Shown piece after piece: positions 15,025-22,668 of a stretch of DNA of 32,769 nt. The translations under genes and the position numbers were made by a program. The stretch spans positions 1 through 32,769 of the forward strand of contig CAYYZY010000077.1 of NCBI GenBank assembly GCA_964475955.1, in the 5' to 3' direction. Numbering within the stretch: position 1 is the stretch's first letter; the number at the start of each line of letters is the position of its first letter. The stretch comes from DATKZH01 sp964475955 (GTDB lineage: Bacteria; Planctomycetota; Planctomycetia; Pirellulales; Thermoguttaceae). Under the pieces are notes generated by a model, which worked only from the letters and a program-made list of their open reading frames with translations, made no database searches and was not told where the DNA came from.

Positions 15025-15228
15025 GTGGCCAAGAAAAAGGCAACCAGGAAGAAGGTCGCCAAGAAGAAGGCGCCCAAGAGGAAGGTAGCCAAGAAGAAGA
15101 CGACCAAGAAGAAGACGGCCAAGCGGAAGGTCGCCAAGAAGAAGGCGCCCAAGAAGAAGAAGGCCGCCAAGAAGAAGGTCGCCAAGAAGAAGGGGACCAA
15201 GAAGAAGGCTACCCGAAAGAAGAAGTAG
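15025..15228 (+). CDS. Lysine-rich histone H1-like DNA-binding peptide
   Basis: The 67-residue product consists almost only of Lys, Arg, Ala, Thr, Val, Pro and Gly. It is built from repeats of the type VAKKKAPKRK, VAKKKTTKKKTAKRK and VAKKKGTKKKATRKKK, and opens AKKKATRKK. It resembles the C-terminal tails of eukaryotic histone H1 and the bacterial HC1/AlgP-like proteins, which bind and compact DNA without a folded domain; planctomycete genomes often carry such short proteins. A nucleoid-condensing or nucleic-acid-binding role is inferred. It starts with GTG, supported by a strong AGGAGG site at 15012-15017, and is followed 76 bp later by a terminator-like hairpin, so it looks like a single-gene transcript. 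The DNA repeat units make it prone to length changes by slippage. Confidence 0.85.
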   Translation: MAKKKATRKKVAKKKAPKRKVAKKKTTKKKTAKRKVAKKKAPKKKKAAKKKVAKKKGTKKKATRKKK

Positions 15229-15304
15229 GTCGCGCCCGCGGCCCACTGGCCGCGCTGTCAGCGGACCGCTTCGACCGTTCGCATTTGATACGACGAGAAA
15301 GGGA

Positions 15305-15338
15305 CGCCCGGCCTTTGGCCAGGGCGTTTCTGCTTCTT
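15305..15338 (+). terminator. Rho-independent terminator after the histone-like gene
   Basis: The stem CGCCCGGCC (15305-15313) pairs with GGCC-A-GGGCG (15317-15326), with one bulged A, around a TTT loop. It is followed by the T-rich tail TTTCTGCTTCTT. Placement 76 bp after the lysine-rich gene fits its terminator. Confidence 0.7.
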
Positions 15339-15524
15339 GAAGAAGCGGCCGGGGGCGACCGTTCCCCTCCGGGGCCGAATCGTCGGCTCGGCCGATGCCG
15401 GGCGCCGCTCTGCGCACCGCCGCGCGTTGTGTCCCCAGGAGCCGAACGACGCGACGCAACACTTTTTGAACCAACGGGTTACGGAAGTTCTCCCCCCCGG
15501 CTTCCCGGCGCGCACGAGCCGAGG

Positions 15525-16511
15525 TCACAGCAGCGGGGCGGCCTGGGCGGCCGCCGACTCCTGGGCCCGGATGATCCGCGACGCCCCCCGGCGACTCACC
15601 CGAACCAGCGCGTCGTCCGGGTCGAAGCGTCGGGTGAAACGCAGCACCAGGCTCGCGCCCAGCGCGATCGCGTCCTCCGTCACACGGCCGACGATTAAGA
15701 CGTCGGGGCCGAGGAAGTTCTCCGGGTGCAGCAGGGCGGGGGCGGGGGCGTCGGATCGCTCGAAGAAGTTGCCCAGAATCGCGTTCTCTTCCTGGTTGCG
15801 GCCCACCGCGACCTTCGTGTGCGGATCGAGCCGCAAGTGCCGGGCGACGTTGAGCAGTTCGAAGTCCCAGCGCGCCGCGTCCGGTTGGAACTGCATCAGG
15901 TCGCGAACGCGCGGGGCAAAGGTGGTTCGCGTGAGCGGGCATCCCGTCGAAGGCTGCGGGATCTCCTCGATGCCCAAACGTTCGGCCAGCGCGATCAGTT
16001 CCTTGCGCCCCCGACCCCGGAATCCGTACAGCCGCTCCCGGTCGATGAGGCCCTCGCGCTCCGGGATGGTCGGCGGCAGCAACTTGGCCGAGAGCGGGCG
16101 AAGAAGGCGGCCTTCGAGGCCGGAGTCGCGCTCGATGGCGCGGACTTGCCACCCCCGCTGACTCATCGGTCGTTGCCCGAGCACCTCTCCCGAGACGACC
16201 GCGCACGCACCGGTCTGTTCCATGCGTTGCCTGGCCATGCGGGCCATGTAGGCGCGGCAGTCGATGCAGGGATTCACGCCTTTGCCGTAGCCGTATTTCG
16301 GCTTGCGAATCAGCTCGAGGTAATCGTCGGCGACGGTGACAACGGTGAGCCGGACGCCGAGTTCGGCCGCCGCCTTGGCTGCGACGGTCTTGCAGCACTC
16401 GAAGACAGTATGGACGTTCAGGGCTTCGACCTCGATCCCCTGTTCTTGGAGCACGCGAACGGCCAGCGTGCTGTCGAGGCCTCCGGAGAAGAGTGCAACC
16501 GCTCGCGGCAT
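15525..16511 (-). CDS. PP-loop ATPase, tRNA thiolation (MnmA/ThiI-like) with C-terminal NFACT-R-like domain
   Basis: The 328-residue protein begins with the pyrophosphatase loop SGGLDSTLA (9-17), diagnostic of adenylating PP-loop enzymes. Cysteines at C82-x-x-C85 (PCIDCRAYM) and C190 (STGCPLT) match the sulfur-relay cysteines of tRNA thiolases. SGEVLGQRPMSQ matches the second nucleotide-binding block. After about residue 200 a different domain follows (HLRLDPHTKVAVGRNQEENAIL, then FLGPDVLIVGR), resembling the NFACT-R-type RNA-binding module that accompanies some ThiI/MnmA-like proteins. The likely reaction is ATP-dependent thiolation of a tRNA base; which base is not readable. It is cytoplasmic. 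It lies 100 bp downstream of rnc on the same strand, so the two RNA genes may be co-transcribed, although two GC-rich dyads lie between them (16550-16566 and 16574-16608). Confidence 0.8.
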   Translation of the reverse strand: MPRAVALFSGGLDSTLAVRVLQEQGIEVEALNVHTVFECCKTVAAKAAAELGVRLTVVTVADDYLELIRKPKYGYGKGVNPCIDCRAYMARMARQRMEQTGACAVVSGEVLGQRPMSQRGWQVRAIERDSGLEGRLLRPLSAKLLPPTIPEREGLIDRERLYGFRGRGRKELIALAERLGIEEIPQPSTGCPLTRTTFAPRVRDLMQFQPDAARWDFELLNVARHLRLDPHTKVAVGRNQEENAILGNFFERSDAPAPALLHPENFLGPDVLIVGRVTEDAIALGASLVLRFTRRFDPDDALVRVSRRGASRIIRAQESAAAQAAPLL

Positions 16512-16611
16512 CGGTCCGATCGAGAGACTCGCGTGAGGCGCCCTTGGGAAGACCGGCCAGCGGTCTCTGGGAAGCCGGGCGCGCCGAAAAGGGTTCGAGA
16601 AGCCCGGCGCC

Positions 16612-17343
16612 CTAGTCCGTTGGGAACGGCGGGGGCTCCTGGTTCAGTTGGCTCAGAGCATTTCGGGCCGCCCGCTGCTCGGCCTCTTTCTTGTTCCGTC
16701 CCCAGGCGGGCTGGAATCGCGTGCGTCCGACCTGGGCGGCGATTTTGAAGCACTTGCTGTGGTCGGGGCCCTTTTCGTCGAGCAACTGGTACGTGGGAGT
16801 GGAACTGAATTCGCGTTGGGCCAACTGTTGCAGCAGCGACTTGTAGTTGCTGCCCGACTCGCCCTCGGCGGCCAGTTCGATTTCGGGCCCGATGAACTCT
16901 TCGATGAAGTCACGGGCGGCCCTGTCCCCACCATCGAGGTAGATGGCAGCGAGGAGGGATTCGAAGACATCGGCCAGCACCGAGGCCGGTACGTTTGGGT
17001 GGGTCGTCATCCCCTTGCCCAGGATCAGGAGCTGCTGCATGCCCAGCGCTTCGCTGATCTTGGCGCAGGTCTGGCGGCTGACCACGATCGACTTGATGCG
17101 TGTGAGCTCGCCTTCCAGGTACTGCGGGTACTGGTGGTAGAGTACCTCGCAAACGACTGCCCCCAGGATGGCGTCGCCGAGGAATTCGAGCCGCTCGTTC
17201 GAGGCGAGGCGATGCTCTGCGCCCGAGGCGTGCGTCAGCGCCGCTTGAAGGAGGAATTTGTCGGAGAAGACGTATCCGATCCGCCGCTCGCACTCCGCGA
17301 TGCGAACGGGCATATCCTCATCGAGGTCGTGTTGAACGTCCAT
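16612..17343 (-). CDS. rnc: Ribonuclease III
   Basis: The 243-residue protein has the RNase III signature NERLEFLGDAIL (about 49-60), containing the catalytic acidic residues, and the second acidic motif DVFESLLAAIYLDGG. A C-terminal double-stranded RNA-binding domain follows (about 167-235), with NYKSLLQQL and NKKEAEQRAARNAL. It cleaves double-stranded RNA in rRNA maturation, mRNA decay and antisense regulation. The length matches the family (about 225-245). I start at the ATG at 17343; an in-frame TTG at 17391 would leave almost no leader after the predicted promoter. A good -35/-10 pair lies just upstream. Confidence 0.95.
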   Translation of the reverse strand: MDVQHDLDEDMPVRIAECERRIGYVFSDKFLLQAALTHASGAEHRLASNERLEFLGDAILGAVVCEVLYHQYPQYLEGELTRIKSIVVSRQTCAKISEALGMQQLLILGKGMTTHPNVPASVLADVFESLLAAIYLDGGDRAARDFIEEFIGPEIELAAEGESGSNYKSLLQQLAQREFSSTPTYQLLDEKGPDHSKCFKIAAQVGRTRFQPAWGRNKKEAEQRAARNALSQLNQEPPPFPTD

Positions 17344-17403
17344 GGCCACCGAACGCACACCCACCAAAGTCGCACGCAGGAGAGTCGACAACTTTGCTTC
17401 GTA

Positions 17404-17432
17404 AACCTAACAGCAGGCGAGGCTTTTGTCAA
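17404..17432 (-). promoter_or_regulatory. Candidate promoter of rnc
   Basis: On the minus strand a perfect TTGACA (17427-17432) is followed after exactly 17 bp by TAGGTT (17404-17409). Transcription would begin near 17397, giving a leader of about 50 nt before the ATG at 17343. This also argues against the TTG start at 17391. Confidence 0.5.
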
Positions 17433-17714
17433 CAGAAGGCTCGGGCCGGAGGACGCGGGGCAGGCAGGGCCCGCCGATCCGGCCTTGCCCAATCCGTTCC
17501 GGCGAACGAAAATCCCATCGGCGGCAACTATCTTCGATGATGGCTAGGGCGACGCTCCCCCGCGGATGGGGGTTGCCTCCAGTCCGCGCGAGCGGGGCCC
17601 TGATTGCGCGAGTGCGCGGTGCCCAAAATGACCGCGCTCGACTGGCCGACCCGGACTGTAGGGAACGCCCGCCGCCGCATTCCGCCGGCGCGGAAATCCT
17701 GGAAGGGCAGACAG

Positions 17715-17745
17715 GCCGTTCCCCAGGGCGAGAGCCCGGAACGGC
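17715..17745 (+). promoter_or_regulatory. Strong hairpin with GAGA loop in the htrA leader region
   Basis: GCCGTTCC (17715-17722) plus GGGC (17726-17729) pair with GCCC (17734-17737) plus GGAACGGC (17738-17745). The loop is the GNRA-type tetraloop GAGA and CCA is bulged on the 5' side. It lies about 100 bp before the htrA start, in the roughly 410-bp gap between the divergent rnc and htrA genes. It could be a leader structure, an attenuator or a dispersed palindrome. Nothing else convincing was seen in this gap. Confidence 0.5.
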
Positions 17746-17842
17746 ACAGAGGCCGTCCCCCACAGCGCGGACGCGCCGGGAAATCGCGCAGGGCGGTTTC
17801 GTCGGGAACACGAACCGAGCTAACCAACGGAAGGAGAAACGG

Positions 17843-19372
17843 ATGAGTAGAATACGACTGAACGGCCGGGCGGCCAGCGCTCTGGTGGGGACGCTGGTTG
17901 TCGGCTCGCTGCTGAGTTGGACGTTGATCTCCCAGGCCGTGTTGGGGCAGGCCGACGCGCCGGCTCCCGTCGGCGACACGCATGCGATCGCGCAGGCGGA
18001 GAGTCTCTCGCGGGCGTTTCGCGCGGCATCGAAGCAGGTGCTGCCCACGGTGGTCAAGGTGAAGACCACGGCCCGGCCGAGAAGCTCCACGTCGGACGAC
18101 CCGCTTCGCGGCGAGAACCCTTTCGAAGGGACGCCGTTTGAGGACTTCTTCGGCGACGATATGCCCTTCCGTTGGCACGGCGCTCCGAACGTGCCGCGGC
18201 CCGGCCTGGGCTCCGGCGTGATCATCGATCCTTCGGGGATCGTGCTGACCAACAACCACGTGGTCGCCGATGCCGACAAGGTCACCGTGCAGTTGGGGGA
18301 CGGACGCGAATTCAAGGTCAAGGAGATCAAGACCGACGAGAGGACCGACTTGGCCGTGTTGCGGCTCGACGCCAAAGGGTCGCTCCCCGCCGCCCGGCTC
18401 GGCGACTCCGACAAGATGGAGGTCGGCGACTGGGTGCTCGCCGTCGGCAACCCGTTCGAGCTGGAGCAGACCGTCAGCGCCGGGATCATCAGCGGCAAGG
18501 GGCGCAGCCTAGGCGCGGTTCGCCGGGCGCGCTTCCTGCAAACCGACGCGGCGATCAACCCGGGCAACTCGGGCGGCCCGCTGGTCAACCTCCGAGGCGA
18601 GGTAGTCGGCATCAACACGGCCATCCTATCGCGCACCGGGGTCAGCCAGGGTGTCGGGTTCGCCATTCCGGTCAACGTGGCCAAGTGGGTCGCGCCGCAG
18701 TTGCTCAAGCGGGGCCGGGTGGCTCGCGCCTACTTGGGCGTGAGCATCGTGGAGATCGACGCCGAGTTGGCGCGTGAGCTGAACGTACCGCTCAACGGCG
18801 GAGTCCTCGTCGACCTGGTCAGCGAGGGTTCGCCGGCCGAGGAGGCGGGCTTGCAGGAGAAGGACATCGTCGTCGCATTCGACGATACGAAGGTCCGATC
18901 CACCGCCGACTTGCAGGAGGTCGTGGAACGGTCGGCGGCGGATTCGCGCCACGAGCTGAAAATACTCCGCGACGGAAAGCCGCAAACGCTCCAGATCGTG
19001 CTGAAGACCATGCCCGACAATTTCGAGACCGCCATGATGCAGTCGCGGCTCCGCGAAGACCGTTCGATTTCCTCGGAATTCTTCCAACACGGGGAACTCG
19101 GCCTGACGGTGAAGAACCTGACGAAGGCGTTCGCCGACCAACTCGGCTACACCGGGCTTTCCGGCGCGCTGATCGTCGACGTCGAATACGATCAGCTCGC
19201 GGCCCAGGCCGGTCTGCGCGAGGGGATGCTGATTACCCGCGTCGGCGAAAAGGAAGTGGAAAACGTGGCCGAATTCCGCGACGCGATCGAGAAAGAGTCC
19301 CTCGAAAAGGGGGTTGAGTTGGAGGTTCACACGGCGAGCGGTAGCCGGGTCGTCAAGCTGAAGAGCCGCTAG
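17843..19372 (+). CDS. HtrA/DegP-type periplasmic serine protease with two PDZ domains
   Basis: The 509-residue protein starts with a signal or anchor sequence (about 10-35) and then a trypsin-like domain with the full catalytic triad: H139 in LTNNHVV, D169 in TDLAVLRL and S243 in NPGNSGGPLV. Two PDZ domains follow, roughly 310-400 (AYLGVSIVEI, GSPAEEAGLQEKDIVV) and 420-505 (LGLTVKNLTKAF, AAQAGLREGMLITRVG). HtrA proteins degrade or hold misfolded envelope proteins under stress. The stretch DDPLRGENPFEGTPFEDFFGDD (about 85-106) is the flexible LA-loop region typical of DegP. The start at 17843 has a good AAGGAG site. A strong hairpin lies about 100 bp upstream. All catalytic parts are intact. 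Confidence 0.95.
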   Translation: MSRIRLNGRAASALVGTLVVGSLLSWTLISQAVLGQADAPAPVGDTHAIAQAESLSRAFRAASKQVLPTVVKVKTTARPRSSTSDDPLRGENPFEGTPFEDFFGDDMPFRWHGAPNVPRPGLGSGVIIDPSGIVLTNNHVVADADKVTVQLGDGREFKVKEIKTDERTDLAVLRLDAKGSLPAARLGDSDKMEVGDWVLAVGNPFELEQTVSAGIISGKGRSLGAVRRARFLQTDAAINPGNSGGPLVNLRGEVVGINTAILSRTGVSQGVGFAIPVNVAKWVAPQLLKRGRVARAYLGVSIVEIDAELARELNVPLNGGVLVDLVSEGSPAEEAGLQEKDIVVAFDDTKVRSTADLQEVVERSAADSRHELKILRDGKPQTLQIVLKTMPDNFETAMMQSRLREDRSISSEFFQHGELGLTVKNLTKAFADQLGYTGLSGALIVDVEYDQLAAQAGLREGMLITRVGEKEVENVAEFRDAIEKESLEKGVELEVHTASGSRVVKLKSR

Positions 19373-19480
19373 GTTGCCCCCGCCTGCCCCGAGCGGCGGA
19401 AGCCTGCCCACCAGACGAGCCGTACGTTGGGTTCCGGTCGTTTCCTTGCCGGACTGCCCCGTGCGGCTCGCCTTTTGCGC

Positions 19481-19509
19481 TTGACTGCTTCTGGGCCCGG
19501 CCGAACAAT
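19481..19509 (+). promoter_or_regulatory. Weak candidate promoter before the CbiA-like gene
   Basis: TTGACT (19481-19486) and AACAAT (19504-19509) are separated by 17 bp, 70 bp before the ATG at 19579. The -10 match is poor. The rest of the 206-bp gap after htrA shows no terminator. Confidence 0.25.
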
Positions 19510-19578
19510 TGCAGCGAGGGCACGCGAAGACGCCCCCCGAAACTCCTAGAACTTCCCTTCCCTGAAGGTCTCATCCAG

Positions 19579-20940
19579 ATGCCACTCCTGCCACGTTTGG
19601 CCATTGGGGCCGTCCGGCCGAAGACGGATTCGCGGACCATGCTCGCGGCGTTGATCGAGTCCTTGAGGCGAAGCGGCGTCCAGGTGCAAAGCTTCCTTTC
19701 CAGGGCGTGCTTTCCCACGTGCCACGACTTGACGAGCCTGACCGGGCGTCCGCCGCGTCACCTCGATAGTTGGCTGATGTCGGCGCAGAGCTGCTCGGAG
19801 GCCTTCATCCGTGGGTCCGGCGGAGCCGATCTGGCCCTGGTCCAGGGAAGATACGAGGGGGCGACTTGCTCCGAGAAGGCGGGGGGACGGCTGGAGACGT
19901 TGTGTCGCTGGCTGAATCTGCCGCGACTGGTCGTTTTCGACGCCGACCGCATCGAACGGCAAGGCTTGCCCGAACAACCACCCCGCATCGACGGAATCCT
20001 CCTGGACCGAGTCGCCGACCGGCGCCATTTCGTGCGATTGGCCACCGAGATGGAAGCCCTCTGGGCCGTCCCGGTGCTGGGGGGCCTGGAGTCGTTGCCC
20101 CGTTTGCGCGCTCGGCTCGAATCGCTGCCGGGCGGCCAACGGCCGTCTCCGTGTTTTGCCGAGGAACTGGTCGACCAGTTCACGCGCTACTGGCAGCCCG
20201 ACCGGATCGGAAGCCTGGCGGTCAGCCGGGAATTCCCGCGCGGCCTGTACGCCCCGTCGTCGACCGCACCAGCCGCGGCGAAACTGACCGTGGCCATCGC
20301 GTACGACGAGGCGTTCAACCGCTACTTCCAGGACACGCTCGACCTGCTGGAACTGCGCGGTGCCTCGATCGTCGACTTCTCCCCGCTTCGCGACGAGAGT
20401 CTTCCGCCCGATACCGATCTGGTCTACCTCGGCTGCGGTCACCCGGAACGCTACGCGGCGGCGCTCTCGGAAAACCATTGCATGAAGGCCGCGTTGCGGA
20501 GCCATCTGGCCGCGGGCCACCGCTTGTACGCCGAGGGCGGTGGGGCCGCGTATCTCTGCCAGCAGATGGAAACGCCCAAGGGAGAGTGGAAGCGCATGGT
20601 GGGTATCTTTCCCGCCGCCGCTTCGCTCAAGCGCGCACCCCAGCGGTCTGCGCCCGTCGAAGTCACCCTCAACCGGCCCAATTGGCTGGGCCCAGCAAAC
20701 GCGCGGCTGCGCGGCTACCGCAATCCCCGATGGGAAGTCCGGCGGCTCGGCCGGCTGACCTGCTTCGCGTCGGACGATCCGAATCACTGCGACCTGATGG
20801 GCAGCTTTCGGGCGATCGGCAGCCTGTTGCATCTCGATTTTGCGGCCCAGCCCGCGTCGCTCGAACGCTTCTTCTATCCCGGCGACCCCCAGCCGGTCCT
20901 CGGCGACCCCTGGGCCGCCGTTCTCGAGGCGGGCGACTGA
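19579..20940 (+). CDS. CobB/CbiA (cobyrinate a,c-diamide synthase)-like protein lacking key catalytic motifs
   Basis: The 453-residue protein follows the CobB/CbiA layout: an N-terminal ATP-binding half, then a class-I glutamine amidotransferase half. Clear homology blocks are LTGRPPRHLDSWLM, ADLALVQGRYEGA, VAIAYDEAFNRYFQDTLDLLE, FSPLRDESLPPDTDLVYLGCGHPE and FRAIGSLLHLDFA. However, the P-loop normally reading GxGKT is replaced by VRPKTDSRT, and the amidotransferase nucleophile motif AECGG is AEGGG here, changing the catalytic Cys to Gly. Both active sites therefore look dead although the fold is preserved full length, which suggests a retained non-catalytic or repurposed protein rather than a pseudogene. 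The neighbours are htrA and mgtE, not cobalamin genes. The start is the ATG at 19579. Confidence 0.75.
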   Translation: MPLLPRLAIGAVRPKTDSRTMLAALIESLRRSGVQVQSFLSRACFPTCHDLTSLTGRPPRHLDSWLMSAQSCSEAFIRGSGGADLALVQGRYEGATCSEKAGGRLETLCRWLNLPRLVVFDADRIERQGLPEQPPRIDGILLDRVADRRHFVRLATEMEALWAVPVLGGLESLPRLRARLESLPGGQRPSPCFAEELVDQFTRYWQPDRIGSLAVSREFPRGLYAPSSTAPAAAKLTVAIAYDEAFNRYFQDTLDLLELRGASIVDFSPLRDESLPPDTDLVYLGCGHPERYAAALSENHCMKAALRSHLAAGHRLYAEGGGAAYLCQQMETPKGEWKRMVGIFPAAASLKRAPQRSAPVEVTLNRPNWLGPANARLRGYRNPRWEVRRLGRLTCFASDDPNHCDLMGSFRAIGSLLHLDFAAQPASLERFFYPGDPQPVLGDPWAAVLEAGD

Positions 20941-20990
20941 CCTGCGAGCGCCAATCCCGCTTCCTGCTCGGAAATCGGCCGCAGGGGGCT

Positions 20991-21019
20991 TTGACAGGGG
21001 GACGCTCCGCGGGGATACT
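20991..21019 (+). promoter_or_regulatory. Candidate sigma-70-type promoter of mgtE
   Basis: A perfect TTGACA (20991-20996) and GATACT (21014-21019) are spaced by exactly 17 bp. Transcription from here gives a leader of about 190 nt before the mgtE start. Confidence 0.55.
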
Positions 21020-21124
21020 CCAGGGACTTCGGAGGCGGGGAGGCGCGTCGGGGGGAGCCAGTCTTCAATCGCCCGTCGCGGCGTTTCGCGCGCCCCCGGC
21101 CGGAGTTGACGTCCCCATCGCGAG

Positions 21125-21147
21125 AGACGGCCGCCGGTTCGCCGTCT
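21125..21147 (+). promoter_or_regulatory. Hairpin in the mgtE leader
   Basis: AGACGGC (21125-21131) pairs perfectly with GCCGTCT (21141-21147) around a 9-nt loop, with a pyrimidine-rich tail TCTCCCC behind it. Magnesium-sensing leaders are known for some mgtE genes, but I could not recognise the conserved core of such a riboswitch, so this is only a structural observation. Confidence 0.25.
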
Positions 21148-21216
21148 TCTCCCCGAGGCGAGGTGGCCCGCGCGTGCCCCCCGCAAGTGACCTGCAACCG
21201 CCACAGGATGCCTCCC

Positions 21217-22590
21217 ATGACGAACACGCTCTACCTTCCCGAGCTTCGCGAGATGCTGGCCGAGCAGGATTCCGACGGACTGCGGGAATTCTGTACCGCG
21301 CTGCACCACCCGGCTCGAACCGCCGAGTTCATGGAAGGCCTCTCGGCCGAGGAGACGTGGGAGGTTCTGGGGCACGCGGAGCTGCCCCTGCAAGTGGAGA
21401 TCTTCGGCTTCTTCGAGGAGCCGAAACAGGTCGAGATGATCGAGCGGGGCGACCGGGAAGCGGTCGCCCGGTTCGTGGGGCACCTGCCGCCCGACGACCG
21501 CGTCGACCTGCTCAAGGAGACGGAGCCGCAGGTCGTCGGGGAGCTGATGCCGCTGATCCCGACCGAGGAGCGGCGCGACATCCAGCGGCTGCGCGCCTAT
21601 CCGGAAGAAACCGCCGGCGCGGTCATGACCACCGAGTTCGCGCGGCTCAGCGAAAACCTGACCGCGGGCGACGCCTTGAAGGAGGTGATCCGCCAGGCGA
21701 GCGAGCTGGAGACGATCTACTATCTCTACGTCGTCGACGAAGAGGACCACCTTCGCGGACTGCTCTCGGCGCGGGAGCTGCTTTCGGCCATGGGCAAGCC
21801 CGACCGACGCATCGGCGATCTGATGGAACGGGACTTGATCACGGTCAACGTGCTCGAAGACCAGGAGGAGGTCGCCCAGACGGTCGCCCGGTACGACCTG
21901 ATGGCGATCCCGGTCGTCGACGAGGCGCACCACTTGCTGGGAATCATCACCCACGACGACGTGCTCGACGTGATCGCCGAGGAGGCCGCCGAAGACGCCT
22001 ACCGGCGCGCGGCCTTGCCCCCGCTCGAGGAGAGCTACCTGCAAACGCACCTCTTCTCGCTCACCTGGAAACGGGCCATCTGGCTGACCATCCTCTTCTT
22101 CGCCGCCCTGCTCACCGCCGTCGCCCTCCAGCACTACGAAGAGAACCTGCAAGCCTTCACGTGGCTGGTCTTCTTCCTCCCGCTGGTCATCTCGACGGGG
22201 GGCAATTCGGGCAATCAGTCGGCCACGCTGATCATCACGTCGCTGTCGACCGGCGACATCCGGATGGAAGACTGGTGGACCGTGATCCGCCGCGAACTGG
22301 CGATGGGCGTGCTTCTGGGCGGCTTCCTCGGCGTGTGCGGCTACCTGTGTGCCCTGGCCGTGACCACCCCGGTCGGCGCCCTGGTGATTCCCCTGACGCT
22401 GCTGCTGGTCATCGTCTGCGGCACGCTTTCCGGTTCCCTGCTCCCGTTGATGTTCAAGCGGCTCGGCCTCGACCCCGCGCTGATGAGCAATCCGTTCGTG
22501 GCCGGACTGATCGACGTCGTGGGGATCATCATCTACATGTCGGTGGCCTGGATGATTCTCGGCACGCCGGGCGAAGCCGCACCGGCCTGA
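21217..22590 (+). CDS. mgtE: Magnesium transporter MgtE
   Basis: The 457-residue protein has the three-part MgtE layout. A cytoplasmic N domain (about 1-130) contains EIFGFFEEPKQVEM and LPPDDRVDLLKE. Tandem CBS domains follow (about 130-255), with YPEETAGAVMTTEF, YLYVVDEEDHLRGLLSARELL, DLITVNVLEDQEEVAQTVARYDLMAIPVVDE and GIITHDDVLDVI. A C-terminal membrane domain holds five hydrophobic helices with the pore signature STGGNSGNQSATL and a late SNPFVAGLIDVVGIIIY, which carries the conserved Asp. It is a Mg2+-selective channel whose N and CBS domains close the pore at high cytosolic Mg2+. The start is the ATG at 21217; another in-frame ATG at 21208 is possible. Convergent with the symporter gene downstream. 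Confidence 0.95.
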   Translation: MTNTLYLPELREMLAEQDSDGLREFCTALHHPARTAEFMEGLSAEETWEVLGHAELPLQVEIFGFFEEPKQVEMIERGDREAVARFVGHLPPDDRVDLLKETEPQVVGELMPLIPTEERRDIQRLRAYPEETAGAVMTTEFARLSENLTAGDALKEVIRQASELETIYYLYVVDEEDHLRGLLSARELLSAMGKPDRRIGDLMERDLITVNVLEDQEEVAQTVARYDLMAIPVVDEAHHLLGIITHDDVLDVIAEEAAEDAYRRAALPPLEESYLQTHLFSLTWKRAIWLTILFFAALLTAVALQHYEENLQAFTWLVFFLPLVISTGGNSGNQSATLIITSLSTGDIRMEDWWTVIRRELAMGVLLGGFLGVCGYLCALAVTTPVGALVIPLTLLLVIVCGTLSGSLLPLMFKRLGLDPALMSNPFVAGLIDVVGIIIYMSVAWMILGTPGEAAPA

Positions 22591-22602
22591 ATCACGCGCA
22601 CT

Positions 22603-22623
22603 TGCACGGCAGCGGCCCGTGCA
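22603..22623. terminator. Possible terminator between convergent genes
   Basis: TGCACGG (22603-22609) pairs with CCGTGCA (22617-22623) around a 7-nt loop, in the 78-bp gap between mgtE (+) and the symporter gene (-). There is no strong T-run on either side, so confidence is limited. Confidence 0.35.
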
Positions 22624-22668
22624 TTCCAGGCTGCGTCGATGAAGCGTACCGAGGCCACCGGACCTTTC

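Noticed and set aside
15010..15228. Leucine/glycine-rich frame antisense to the lysine-rich gene
   Set aside because: It is just the complement of AAG/AAGAAG codons. The plus strand has a perfect ribosome-binding site and a terminator.
15025..15228. Direct repeats as a possible CRISPR array
   Set aside because: The repeats are codon-phased lysine-rich coding sequence without unique spacers.
16550..16608. Two GC-rich dyads between rnc and the PP-loop gene as a terminator
   Set aside because: Stems of 6-7 bp exist but neither is followed by a T-run on the minus strand, so a terminator call is not supported.
17344..17391. TTG start extending RNase III by 16 residues
   Set aside because: The predicted promoter leaves almost no leader for it and the added residues are not typical of the family.
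19546..22152. Very long minus-strand open frame (868 codons) across the CbiA-like and mgtE genes
   Set aside because: Both plus-strand genes have strong family motifs; the antisense frame shows none and crosses a promoter and two gene ends.
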